64,000 bases of DNA from an uncultured Litoreibacter sp. GTDB lineage: Bacteria; Pseudomonadota; Alphaproteobacteria; Rhodobacterales; Rhodobacteraceae. The stretch spans positions 124,001 to 188,000 of the forward strand of contig CANLVO010000001.1 in NCBI GenBank assembly GCA_947494645.1, given 5' to 3'. The notes beneath the pieces were generated by a model. That model ran no database searches, was not told the DNA's origin, and saw only the letters and a list, made by a program, of their open reading frames with translations. Shown piece after piece: positions 8,505 to 16,142 of this stretch; within the stretch, counting starts at the first letter, position 1, and every line of letters begins with the position of its first letter. The position numbers and the translations under genes are program-made.

Positions 8505-8537
8505 AACGCGACGCTCTGTGACGGGCGTCGCGTTTTT
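8505..8537 (+). terminator. Rho-independent terminator of fasciclin gene
   Basis: A perfect 10-bp stem, AACGCGACGC (8505-8514) and GCGTCGCGTT (8525-8534), with a 10-base loop and a run of T to 8537. Confidence 0.85.
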
Positions 8538-8577
8538 CATTGCGTATTTTTGCGAGAATGAGGCGGGGAAGCGGGAC

Positions 8578-9063
8578 CTAGGGCGTCATGATGATGCAGG
8601 TGGTAGAAGCGGTGGCGTAAAGCTTGCCGTTTTCTACGCCCGTAATAACCCCGTTCGCGATGCCGGTAGAGCGGCCCGTATGCTGCGTGGTTCCGGTGCA
8701 ATCGACCTGCATGCCCGCCGGGATCGGGCGGATGATGTTCAGCTTCAGTTCGAGCGTCGTATAGACCGAACCTTTGGGGACTTTGGTCATCACCGCGCAG
8801 GCCAGCGCGCTGTCGAGGATCGTGGCGTACCAGCCACCATGGATCGTACCCGTCGGGTTCATCTGGTCAAAGCCCGGTGCGCCGCGAAAGACCACCTCGC
8901 CGTCTTGCACCTGGTGCAGGGCGAATTCCATCTGTCGGGCAATTGGGGCGGCAGGGATACGGCCCTCAAGAATGCCCGTCATGAACTCCATCCCCGACAT
9001 GGACAGCACCATGTCGCGGTCTGGCAATTGATCGGGCGCTGTGGCGAAAAACGGAGTGCTCAT
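8578..9063 (-). CDS. PaaI-family thioesterase (hotdog fold)
   Basis: A 161-residue hotdog-fold protein. The PaaI-type signature is visible as NPTGTIHGGWYATILDSALACAV, with HGG and the downstream Asp expected at the active site, and TLELKLNIIRPIP forms the long central strand. Family members hydrolyse acyl-CoA (phenylacetyl-CoA or other aryl and medium-chain thioesters) in the cytosol. There is no pathway neighbour to fix the substrate. It lies 47 bases downstream of metF on the same strand, so co-transcription is possible. Confidence 0.88.
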   Translation of the reverse strand: MSTPFFATAPDQLPDRDMVLSMSGMEFMTGILEGRIPAAPIARQMEFALHQVQDGEVVFRGAPGFDQMNPTGTIHGGWYATILDSALACAVMTKVPKGSVYTTLELKLNIIRPIPAGMQVDCTGTTQHTGRSTGIANGVITGVENGKLYATASTTCIIMTP

Positions 9064-9110
9064 AAGCTGGCACGCTAGGAGCGGGACGCGGCGAGAGCAA
9101 GCCCCGGGAT

Positions 9111-9977
9111 CTAGGCCACCTGCGCCAGCGGTGCCCGTGCGCTGAGGCCCAAAGCGGTGCAGATGTCGCGGGTCAGTTCGGGCCGGTTGAGCGTGTAGAA
9201 ATGCAGATGTTCCACCCCGCCTGCGACCAGATCAGAGCAAAGTTCGGTCGCGATGGCGGTGGCCAAAAGATCGCAGCGGTCATCGCGCGTGGCCGTCGCG
9301 AAGGCCTCGGTCAGCCAATCGGGCACCTTTGCCCCGCACCGGGCGGCAAATTTGCGTGTGCCTGCCCAGTTTTCAATCGGCAGGATGCCCGGCAGGATCG
9401 GCTGGGTGATGCCCGCCTTGGCGCAGGCATCGCGGAAGCGCAGGAAGCTCTCCGCCTCGAAAAAGAATTGCGTGATCGCCTCGTCCGCGCCTGCGTCGAA
9501 CTTGGCTTTCAAATGATCAATGTTCTGCGCCATTGAGGTCGCGTCCGGGTGGCTGTCAGGATAGGCCCCGACCCGGATTTTGAAGTCGCCCGTGTCACGC
9601 AAGGCGCGCGTCAGCTCTACCGCGCTGGCAAAGCCGTCTTTTGTGGGGTGAAACCCGCCAGACCCGCCAGGGGCGTCGCCGCGCAAGGCGACGATTTCGC
9701 GAATACCCGCGGCTTTGTAGCTGTCGGCGATCTCCAGCGTCTCGGCCCGTGTGGCGTCAACACAAGTCAGATGAGCTGCGACGTTGAGCCCAAGATTTTG
9801 CCGGATCGCGGTCACCGCCTCATGGGTCAGTGCCCGTGTGGTGCCGCCCGCCCCATAGGTGACAGAGACGAATTCAGGCTCGAACGGGGCCAGCACCTTC
9901 AACGTGTCCCACAGCCGAAAGGACCCGGCGAGGTTTTTGGGCGGAAAAAATTCAAACGAGACACGGGGCTGGGACAT
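9111..9977 (-). CDS. metF: Methylenetetrahydrofolate reductase
   Basis: A 288-residue FAD-dependent enzyme reducing 5,10-methylene-THF to 5-methyl-THF for methionine synthesis. It begins MSQPRVSFEFFPPKN, the family start with the catalytic-region EFFPPK; VSVTYGAGG and the long TIM-barrel body follow (DEAITQFFFEAE, PGILPI). The frame is open for another 200 codons upstream but runs through the regulatory palindrome and into metR, so the ATG at 9977 is taken. It is divergent from metR, which likely controls it. Confidence 0.96.
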   Translation of the reverse strand: MSQPRVSFEFFPPKNLAGSFRLWDTLKVLAPFEPEFVSVTYGAGGTTRALTHEAVTAIRQNLGLNVAAHLTCVDATRAETLEIADSYKAAGIREIVALRGDAPGGSGGFHPTKDGFASAVELTRALRDTGDFKIRVGAYPDSHPDATSMAQNIDHLKAKFDAGADEAITQFFFEAESFLRFRDACAKAGITQPILPGILPIENWAGTRKFAARCGAKVPDWLTEAFATATRDDRCDLLATAIATELCSDLVAGGVEHLHFYTLNRPELTRDICTALGLSARAPLAQVA

Positions 9978-10006
9978 GCGGAGGATCCTTGATGCTGGGG
10001 ACCCGG

Positions 10007-10034
10007 TTGTCTCACACGAAAGATTGTGAGACAA
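10007..10034. promoter_or_regulatory. Perfect palindrome between metF and metR
   Basis: Arms TTGTCTCACA (10007-10016) and TGTGAGACAA (10025-10034), a perfect 10-bp inverted repeat with an 8-base spacer, 30 bases before metF and 34 bases before the proposed metR start. The position fits an operator for MetR, or for another methionine regulator, acting on both genes. It does not match the enterobacterial MetR consensus TGAA-N5-TTCA. Confidence 0.75.
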
Positions 10035-10067
10035 TTTCATAACTCTCAAGATAAACATGAGGCTCAC

Positions 10068-10976
10068 TTGCATATCGAGTTCCGACACCTGCGCACCGTC
10101 AAGGCCATTCATGACTGCGGTGGATTGGCCCGCGCCGCCGATCAGCTCAACATCACGCAATCGGCGCTGAGCCATCAGATCAAGGGCCTTGAGGATCAGG
10201 CCGGGGTGGAGCTGTTCATCCGGCGCTCCAAGCCGATGAAGCTTAGCCCGGCGGGCATGAAGCTGCTGCGCGCCGCTGAGCGTATCCTGCCTGAAGTGGC
10301 GGCTTTGCAGGAGGAATTCGTCTCGCTCAGGATGGGCAAAACCGGGCGGCTGCATATCGCCATTGAATGCCACGCCTGCTTTGAATGGCTCTTCCCGGTG
10401 CTGGAGGGCTTCCGGCAATCCTGGCCCGATATTGACGTTGATATTCGTCCCGGCCTCAGCTTTGACGGGCTGCCTGCGCTGCTGCGTGAGGAGGTTGATC
10501 TGGTGGTGTCCTCCGATCCCGAGGACCTGCCGGGCGTCGATTTTACGCCGCTCTTTGACTATGAGCCGGTCTTCGTGGCCTCCGCCCAGAACCCGCTGGC
10601 GCAAAAGGAGTTTATCGAGGCAGAGGATCTACGATCCGAGATGCTGATCACCTATCCGGTGGATCGCACCCGGCTTGATGTGTTCACCGAGTTGCTTATC
10701 CCTGCAGGTGTCGAGCCGCGGGCGACACGGCAGGTGGAATTGACTGCCGTGATCTTGCTGCTTGTGGCTTCTAATCGGGGTGTGGCGGTGCTGCCCGACT
10801 GGGTGGTGCGCGAAGTGCGGTACAATTCCGATTACGTCACCCGGCCACTGACCAAAGCTGGCAAAACCAAGCGGCTATACGCGGCAACGCGCAGCGAGGA
10901 CACGCATAAGCCGTTCATGTCAAACGTCATCCGGTTGGCCCGGACGGAGCCCGTGAAGATGCAGCGCATCGGGTAG
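10068..10976 (+). CDS. metR: MetR-like LysR-family transcriptional regulator
   Basis: About 302 residues. The N-terminal winged helix-turn-helix (ARAADQLNITQSALSHQIKGLE) and the segment LHIAIECHACFEWLFPVLE closely resemble MetR of enterobacteria, including FDYEPVFVA and YPVDRTRLDV. MetR uses homocysteine as co-inducer to activate methionine genes. I place the start at TTG 10068 (GAGG 10 bases upstream, giving the family start HIEFRHLR); a GTG at 10026 is inside the palindrome and would add an atypical leader. It is transcribed divergently from metF, its probable target. Confidence 0.9.
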   Translation: MHIEFRHLRTVKAIHDCGGLARAADQLNITQSALSHQIKGLEDQAGVELFIRRSKPMKLSPAGMKLLRAAERILPEVAALQEEFVSLRMGKTGRLHIAIECHACFEWLFPVLEGFRQSWPDIDVDIRPGLSFDGLPALLREEVDLVVSSDPEDLPGVDFTPLFDYEPVFVASAQNPLAQKEFIEAEDLRSEMLITYPVDRTRLDVFTELLIPAGVEPRATRQVELTAVILLLVASNRGVAVLPDWVVREVRYNSDYVTRPLTKAGKTKRLYAATRSEDTHKPFMSNVIRLARTEPVKMQRIG

Positions 10977-11065
10977 GGACGGGCACGTATTCTGGGTGGT
11001 CTGACCCGGGCCGCTTTATCCAAATTCCGTATGGACCCGGCTTCTAGGATTGGGTGAAACATCTC

Positions 11066-11102
11066 CGAAACCGATTTCGCTTGCCTTCCGAAATCGGTTT
11101 CG
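11066..11102. promoter_or_regulatory. Two adjacent LacI-type operators
   Basis: CGAAACCGATTTCG (11066-11079) and CGAAATCGGTTTCG (11089-11102) are each 14-bp palindromes with the central CG typical of LacI-family operators; with one flanking base they are exact reverse complements of one another (15 bp). Centres are 23 bp apart, roughly two helical turns. They lie 29 bases before the LacI-type gene, so autoregulation of the whole sugar operon is the natural reading. Confidence 0.82.
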
Positions 11103-11130
11103 GTTAGCGTTTCGGTGGGAGGAAGATTCG

Positions 11131-12207
11131 TTGGGCAACAAGTCAGTCAATCTAAAAGCCTTGGCCGCGCATCTTGGTTTGACCGTCAGTACGGTCAGCC
11201 GTGCCCTCAATGATTATCCCGATATCAGCCTGGCCACGCGCAAGCGGGTGAAGGCCGCGGCGGACCAGTTGGGCTATCGTCCGAACCAGAATGCACGGCG
11301 TCTGTCCATCGGCACGCCTGAGACGGTTTGCTACCTGATGCCCCGCCAGATCGGCCCGAACGCACAGCCATTTGTGGCGCAGCTCTTGGCGGGGCTAGGC
11401 GAGGCGCTGAACGAGCGGAATTGGGACCTTCTGGTCAGCCAAGCGGATGCGTCGGTCGGGGATTTGGCCAGCATTGAGCGGCTGGTGAAGTCCGGACGGA
11501 TTGCCGGGTTGGTGATCTCCCGTCCTCTGAAAAACGACCCGCGGGTCAAGCTAATGCAAAGCCTCGGCTGCCCTTTCGTCGTCCATGGCCGCACTGAGAA
11601 AAGCGACGACTACGCATGGTATGACGTCGACGGCGAGGACGCGTTTGTCACCGCCGTGAACCATCTGGCGCGTCTTGGTCACCGCCGCATCGGGTTTATC
11701 GGCGCGCCGCTGCAATACCAGTTCGCCCAGGAGCGTCTGGACGGCTACGTCCGGGGGCTAAGCCATAACGGCCTGGATCAGGACCCCGCGCTGATCCAGA
11801 TTGCCGAATTTACCGACGAGGGCGGCACCGCCGCGGCGGGGCTGCTGATGGACTTGGATGAGCCGCCCACCGCCATTGTCTGCGTCACCGATATGATGGC
11901 ATTGGGCACGCTGGAGGCGCTGCATTCGCGCCAGATCATGCCGGGGCGGGACGTCTCGGTCATTGGCTATGACGGGCTGCATTTTGGCAAACACGCGCAT
12001 CCGCCTCTGACCACCATGGCCCAGCCGCAGGCGCATGCCGGGCGGCGTCTGGGGGATATTCTGCTGTCGATCATCGACGGGGCGGCGCCTACGAAATTTC
12101 AGGAATTGCAACGTGCCAATCTGGTGCAACGCAGTACGGACGGACCTGTGACCACATCAACATCCACAGGCCAAACACACGTTTCAGAAAGGGAGGAATC
12201 ACGATGA
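11131..12207 (+). CDS. LacI-family transcriptional repressor of the sugar operon
   Basis: A 358-residue regulator. N-terminal LacI helix-turn-helix (NLKALAAHLGLTVSTVSRAL, residues 5-24) and hinge (GYRPNQNARRLS), then a periplasmic-binding-protein-like effector domain (GIAGLVISRP-type strand, HLARLGHRRIGFIG, DVSVIGYDG). The start is set at TTG 11131, which has GGGAGGA 7 bases upstream; an ATG at 11050 would include both operators in the coding region. The gene overlaps the binding-protein start by ATGA. The effector is probably the imported glycoside or its product. Confidence 0.93.
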   Translation: MGNKSVNLKALAAHLGLTVSTVSRALNDYPDISLATRKRVKAAADQLGYRPNQNARRLSIGTPETVCYLMPRQIGPNAQPFVAQLLAGLGEALNERNWDLLVSQADASVGDLASIERLVKSGRIAGLVISRPLKNDPRVKLMQSLGCPFVVHGRTEKSDDYAWYDVDGEDAFVTAVNHLARLGHRRIGFIGAPLQYQFAQERLDGYVRGLSHNGLDQDPALIQIAEFTDEGGTAAAGLLMDLDEPPTAIVCVTDMMALGTLEALHSRQIMPGRDVSVIGYDGLHFGKHAHPPLTTMAQPQAHAGRRLGDILLSIIDGAAPTKFQELQRANLVQRSTDGPVTTSTSTGQTHVSEREESR

Positions 12208-13553
12208 AACGCACGACAACCTTGCTTACAGGGCTTCTGCTCTCCACCGCTTTGGTGGGCTCGGCCGCGGCCGATACCATCCGGGTTTGGACGATGGAAG
12301 TTCAGCCAGAGCGGATGGCCATTCAGGAAGAAATGGCGGCTGCCTTCACCGAGGCCACCGGCCACGAGGTCGAGCTGATCCCCGTCGAGGAATCCGATAT
12401 CCAGACCCGCGCAACAGCCGCCTTTGCGGCGGGCGATCTGCCGGACGTGCTCAACCACACCGTGCAGCACCTGCTGCCTTACGCCGAAGCGGGCCTGCTC
12501 GACACAGCCGCGGCGGATGAGGTGGTCAACGATCTGGGCGTCGACACTTTTGCCGAAGGCCCGATCCGCATGGCCTCCAGCGACGGCGAGATCGTCTCCG
12601 TGCCAACCGATGGCTGGACCCAGATGGTGGTCTACCGCAACGACCTGTTCGAGGCCAACGGCCTGGAAGCACCTACATCCTTTGACGCGATCCGTGCTGG
12701 CCTGAAAGCGCTGCACAACCCGCCAGAGATGTACGGTTTCGTCGCCGCCACCAAGATCGATGAAGGCTACATGATGCAGCTGATCGAGCATCTGTCGCTG
12801 GCCACCGGCTACACGCCGGTCAATGCTGACGGTACGGTGAACGAGGACACTACGAACCTCAAGCAGCTGCTGGAGCTCTATAAAGAGCTGGTCGAAGCCT
12901 CGCCCGAGGGTGATCTGTTCTGGTCGCAGTCGCGCGAGCTGTATCTGGATGGCAAGGCCGCGATGATCATCTGGTCGCCGTCTATTCTGGACGAGCTGGG
13001 CGGGCTGCGCGACAGCGCTCCGGTCACCATCAATGACGACCCAACCACCAAGGAACTGGCGGGCAACACTGGCTTTGCCACCATGGTCTCTGGCCCCGGC
13101 AATGCAGATGGGGCCGCGTGGTCTGATGTGCGCTACATGGGCATCACCGCGGACGCCAACACCGAAGTGGCGCAGGAATTCGTCAAGTTCCTGCTGTCTG
13201 AGGGCTATGGCAGCTGGCTGAGCCAAGCGCCTGAGGGCAAGTTCCCTGTGCGCACCGGGCCGTCCGCTGGGTCCAACGAGTACGAGGCCACTTGGGCCGG
13301 TCTTGATGTGGGCGTTGACCGTAAGGCACCGCTGGCCGACATCTACCCGCAGCAGGTCATCGACGACATCGTTGCAGGTCTGTCCGTGGGCGACCGCTGG
13401 GGCGTAGACTCCGGCCAGCTGGCCAACGCCTCGACCATCATCAACAGCCAGATCATGTCGAAGGTCATCCGCGAAATGACCGATGGCGAGCTGTCCGTTG
13501 ACGAGGCCGCCGACAAGATCGTCGCCGAGCACAAAGCTCTGATGGGCAACTAA
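12204..13553 (+). CDS. ABC sugar transporter, extracellular solute-binding protein
   Basis: A 449-residue family-1 solute-binding protein (MalE/UgpB cluster) with a cleavable signal peptide (MKRTTTLLTGLLLSTALVGSAAA). Mature start DTIRVWTMEVQPE; it carries the usual AAFAAGDLPDVLNH and AAMIIWSPSILDELGG segments. It captures the substrate in the periplasm for the two permeases downstream. It starts inside the lacI stop (ATGA) with GGAGGA upstream. A strong hairpin directly after the stop codon likely stabilises the mRNA for this highly needed component. Confidence 0.95.
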   Translation: MKRTTTLLTGLLLSTALVGSAAADTIRVWTMEVQPERMAIQEEMAAAFTEATGHEVELIPVEESDIQTRATAAFAAGDLPDVLNHTVQHLLPYAEAGLLDTAAADEVVNDLGVDTFAEGPIRMASSDGEIVSVPTDGWTQMVVYRNDLFEANGLEAPTSFDAIRAGLKALHNPPEMYGFVAATKIDEGYMMQLIEHLSLATGYTPVNADGTVNEDTTNLKQLLELYKELVEASPEGDLFWSQSRELYLDGKAAMIIWSPSILDELGGLRDSAPVTINDDPTTKELAGNTGFATMVSGPGNADGAAWSDVRYMGITADANTEVAQEFVKFLLSEGYGSWLSQAPEGKFPVRTGPSAGSNEYEATWAGLDVGVDRKAPLADIYPQQVIDDIVAGLSVGDRWGVDSGQLANASTIINSQIMSKVIREMTDGELSVDEAADKIVAEHKALMGN

Positions 13554-13560
13554 GTCCAAA

Positions 13561-13588
13561 GTCCGGGGCGGCGCTGGCTGCCCCGGAC
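13561..13588 (+). other. Intercistronic hairpin after the binding-protein gene
   Basis: GTCCGGGGCGGC (13561-13572) pairs with GCTGCCCCGGAC (13577-13588) around the loop GCTG, with only a G-T wobble in 12 pairs. There is no T-run, so it is a partial attenuator or 3'-end protector of the binding-protein message, as in malE-malF, not a full terminator. The permease follows 24 bases later. Confidence 0.75.
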
Positions 13589-13611
13589 ATCTTTGACACA
13601 GGTCCTCCGAC

Positions 13612-14910
13612 ATGCCGACTCCAGACACATCAAACCAAGGCCCGCCCAAAGGTCTCGGCCCTCTTGCCAAACGCGAGATGCGGTTCGCTTACCTGTTGCT
13701 GCTGCCGACCTTCCTGATCGTGCTCTCGGTCGTGCTGTTCCCGCTGATTGCCAATGTCTGGATCAGCTTCAAACCGGTAACCTTGGGCGATCTGCGCGCG
13801 CCTGCCATCCTGGTCAACGAGCGCCTGATGGGCGATCTTGAGGCGGTCGGCGACGAGGCCGACATCCGCTACCGCGCCCGCAATTCTTCGCGCAAAAGCG
13901 CGATTGCCGATGTGGTCTTCACCGACACCATCCCCGAAAGCCTGAGCGTCATCTCCGTCGATGACCGCTGCGTTGCTGACGGCCAGACCCTGAGCTGTGA
14001 TCTTGGTGACTACGAGGCCGGACAACGCGAAGATATCATCGTCCGCGTTGCGGCCACGCAGGCCTTTCTCGACGCCCCCGAAAACATCAAGGATACCGAG
14101 CCCGCCTTCACATTCGAGCCTGAGAACATCCTGACCAATGGCGACTTCACGCTCGACAATTTCCGCCGTGTCTTCAACGCCTCCGACTTCTGGACCGTGC
14201 TGTGGGCGTCGATGTATTACACCATCGCAGGCACGGTAGGTGCGCTGGTCATGGGGCTGTTCGCGGCTCAGCTGATGAACATCACCTTCGGTGGCCGGGC
14301 CTTCCTGCGCGGGCTGTTCCTATCGCCTTATGTGGCCCCCGTCATTGCCGTGGCGCTGGCTTGGGTGCTGCTTTTGGACCCCGGTCCCGGCGGCACGCTG
14401 AATGCGTTGCTGATCCAGCTTGGCGTTATTGACGGCCCGATCAGCTTCCTCGGCCAACGCGCGGTTGAGATCAATTTCCTCGGTCTCAGCTTCGACTTCC
14501 CGGTCGCGCTGACGGTGGTCATCATCTTTGAGATCTGGCGCTATTTCCCGCTGGCCATGCTCTTCATTCTGGCGCGGATGCAGTCCGTCTCAACAGACAT
14601 CTACGAGGCCGCAGAGATCGACGGGGCCACGCCCTTGCAGCAATTCCGCTTCATCTCCCTGCCGCAACTGATGGGCATCATGGCGGTGCTGTTCCTGCTG
14701 CGCTTCATCTGGACCTTCAACAAGTTCGACGACATCTTCCTGCTGACAGGCGGGGCGGCTGGTACGCGGACGCTGACAGTCAATGTCTACGAGCAGGCTT
14801 TCGCGGTCTCCAACCTCGGGGCAGGGGCCGCGGTCGCCGTGGTCGTGTTCCTTGTGCTGCTTTGCTTCTCGGTCATCTTCTTCAAATTCTCGCCGGAGGA
14901 TGACGCATGA
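13612..14910 (+). CDS. ABC sugar permease (MalF-type) with inserted periplasmic DUF11-like domain
   Basis: A 432-residue inner-membrane permease. TM1 spans about 27-52 (LLLLPTFLIVLSVVLFPLI). Unlike ordinary 290-residue permeases, about 125 residues separate TM1 from TM2. Residues 83-150 of this loop read as a DUF11/immunoglobulin-like repeat (ADVVFTDTIPESLSVISV, CVADGQTLSCDLG) with two cysteines (C120, C129) that could form a disulfide in the periplasm. The C-terminal part is a normal MetI-type domain with the EAA loop (YEAAEIDGATPLQQFRFISL). The insert may contact the binding protein, as the MalF P2 loop does, but is of another fold. The stop overlaps the next start (ATGA). Confidence 0.93.
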   Translation: MPTPDTSNQGPPKGLGPLAKREMRFAYLLLLPTFLIVLSVVLFPLIANVWISFKPVTLGDLRAPAILVNERLMGDLEAVGDEADIRYRARNSSRKSAIADVVFTDTIPESLSVISVDDRCVADGQTLSCDLGDYEAGQREDIIVRVAATQAFLDAPENIKDTEPAFTFEPENILTNGDFTLDNFRRVFNASDFWTVLWASMYYTIAGTVGALVMGLFAAQLMNITFGGRAFLRGLFLSPYVAPVIAVALAWVLLLDPGPGGTLNALLIQLGVIDGPISFLGQRAVEINFLGLSFDFPVALTVVIIFEIWRYFPLAMLFILARMQSVSTDIYEAAEIDGATPLQQFRFISLPQLMGIMAVLFLLRFIWTFNKFDDIFLLTGGAAGTRTLTVNVYEQAFAVSNLGAGAAVAVVVFLVLLCFSVIFFKFSPEDDA

Positions 14911-16139
14911 GCCGTCTTGGAAACATCTTCTACCTCTCCGTCCTGTTTGGCGCGCTCTGGGGTGCGGTTTGGGTGATCATCATCACGCTGCTGGCGCTGT
15001 TCATCTCAGGCTTGACCTTCCAGCCGCAGGTCACCGCCGGGGCGATTGCAGGTCTTGTCGCGGCGGCGCTACTGGTCTTTCAACCGCCTGCCAAACGCAC
15101 GCTCGCGATGCGGGCGCTGGCCGGATTCGCCTTCCTGCTGGTCCTTATTCTCGCCTCGGGCGCACAACCGATGGGCCTGCCTTTGAGTACCTACACCTCA
15201 GGCCAGTTCATCTTTGTCGTGCTGATGGCCGTCGTCACCGTGCAGTCGATCCACCTGACCTGCACCAATCTCGGGCCGGGTCACGAGAAACGCTACAATG
15301 TAGAAGTCCTCTGCCTCCGTTTCATCAAAGGCTTCGGCCTTGTGGCCTTCACCATTGCCGTGGCGCTGCCGTTCTTCGTCATGGTGATGATGAGCCTGAA
15401 GAACCAGCAGTTGCTCTTGTCCAACCCGCTCGATTTCTCCATCGATTTCGGGCAGGGCTTCGCTTCGCTGTTCCGCAGCTATATCGAGTTGTTCACCCAG
15501 TATCACTTCGGCACTTACCTGATGAACTCCGCGCTGGTCTCGGTGGCCACGGTCGCCATCACGTTGTTCTTCGCGGTGCCGGGGGCCTATGCCGTGGCCC
15601 GGCTGCGCTTCCCGGGCCAGAACTTCCTGTCGCGCTCCATCCTGCTGATCTACATGGTGCCGATGATCGTGCTGGTGATCCCGCTCTATGCGATCTTCAG
15701 CCAGCTCGGCATGCGCAACACGCTGTGGGGGCTGCTCTTTGTCTACCCAGCCACCACCATCCCGGTCGCGCTTTACATGCTCCAAGGCTATTTCCGGGGC
15801 ATCCCGGCAGAGCTGGAAGAAGCTGGCCTGATGGACGGGCTGACGCGGCTCAATGTGATCCGCAAGATCACCCTGCCGCTGGCATTGCCCGCGCTGGCCT
15901 CCGTCGCGCTCTATGTCTTCATGATCGCCTGGAACGAGTTCCTTTTCGCCTTCATGTTCCTCGACAATGTGGACCTTTTCACCCTGTCGCGCGGGATTGC
16001 CGAGCTCAACTCGTCTGAGGTGCCCCGCCAACATCTGATGGCAGGTGCCGTCATCGCGACCGTCCCGGTCCTCGCCCTTTTCCTTTGGTTCGAACGCTTC
16101 CTTGTGGCCGGTCTGACCGCAGGCAGTGTGAAAGGTTAA
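14907..16139 (+). CDS. ABC sugar permease (MalG-type) with extra N-terminal membrane helices
   Basis: A 410-residue inner-membrane permease. The last about 260 residues form a normal MalG-type unit: FGTYLMNSALVSVATVAIT, PGAYAVARLRF and the EAA loop (ELEEAGLMDGLTRLNVIRKI). The first 150 residues add about four hydrophobic helices (LSVLFGALWGAVWVIIITLL, AIAGLVAAALLVF, AGFAFLLVLILASG, FIFVVLMAVVTVQ) not present in typical MalG-like proteins of about 280 residues. The partner permease is also enlarged, so the transporter as a whole is non-standard. It is translationally coupled to the upstream permease. Confidence 0.93.
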   Translation: MSRLGNIFYLSVLFGALWGAVWVIIITLLALFISGLTFQPQVTAGAIAGLVAAALLVFQPPAKRTLAMRALAGFAFLLVLILASGAQPMGLPLSTYTSGQFIFVVLMAVVTVQSIHLTCTNLGPGHEKRYNVEVLCLRFIKGFGLVAFTIAVALPFFVMVMMSLKNQQLLLSNPLDFSIDFGQGFASLFRSYIELFTQYHFGTYLMNSALVSVATVAITLFFAVPGAYAVARLRFPGQNFLSRSILLIYMVPMIVLVIPLYAIFSQLGMRNTLWGLLFVYPATTIPVALYMLQGYFRGIPAELEEAGLMDGLTRLNVIRKITLPLALPALASVALYVFMIAWNEFLFAFMFLDNVDLFTLSRGIAELNSSEVPRQHLMAGAVIATVPVLALFLWFERFLVAGLTAGSVKG

Positions 16140-16142
16140 CGC

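Noticed and set aside
10026-10067. GTG start of metR at 10026
   Set aside because: It lies inside the right arm of the palindrome and adds 14 atypical residues; the TTG at 10068 has GAGG upstream and matches the family start.
9978-10604. N-terminal extension of metF by about 200 codons
   Set aside because: It runs through the palindrome and the divergent metR coding region; the family start MSQPRVSFEFFPPK is at 9977.
12099-13670. Long minus-strand open frame of 523 codons opposite the binding-protein gene
   Set aside because: It mirrors the codon structure of the plus-strand binding-protein gene, has His/Gln/Gly/Arg-rich shadow composition and no ribosome site.
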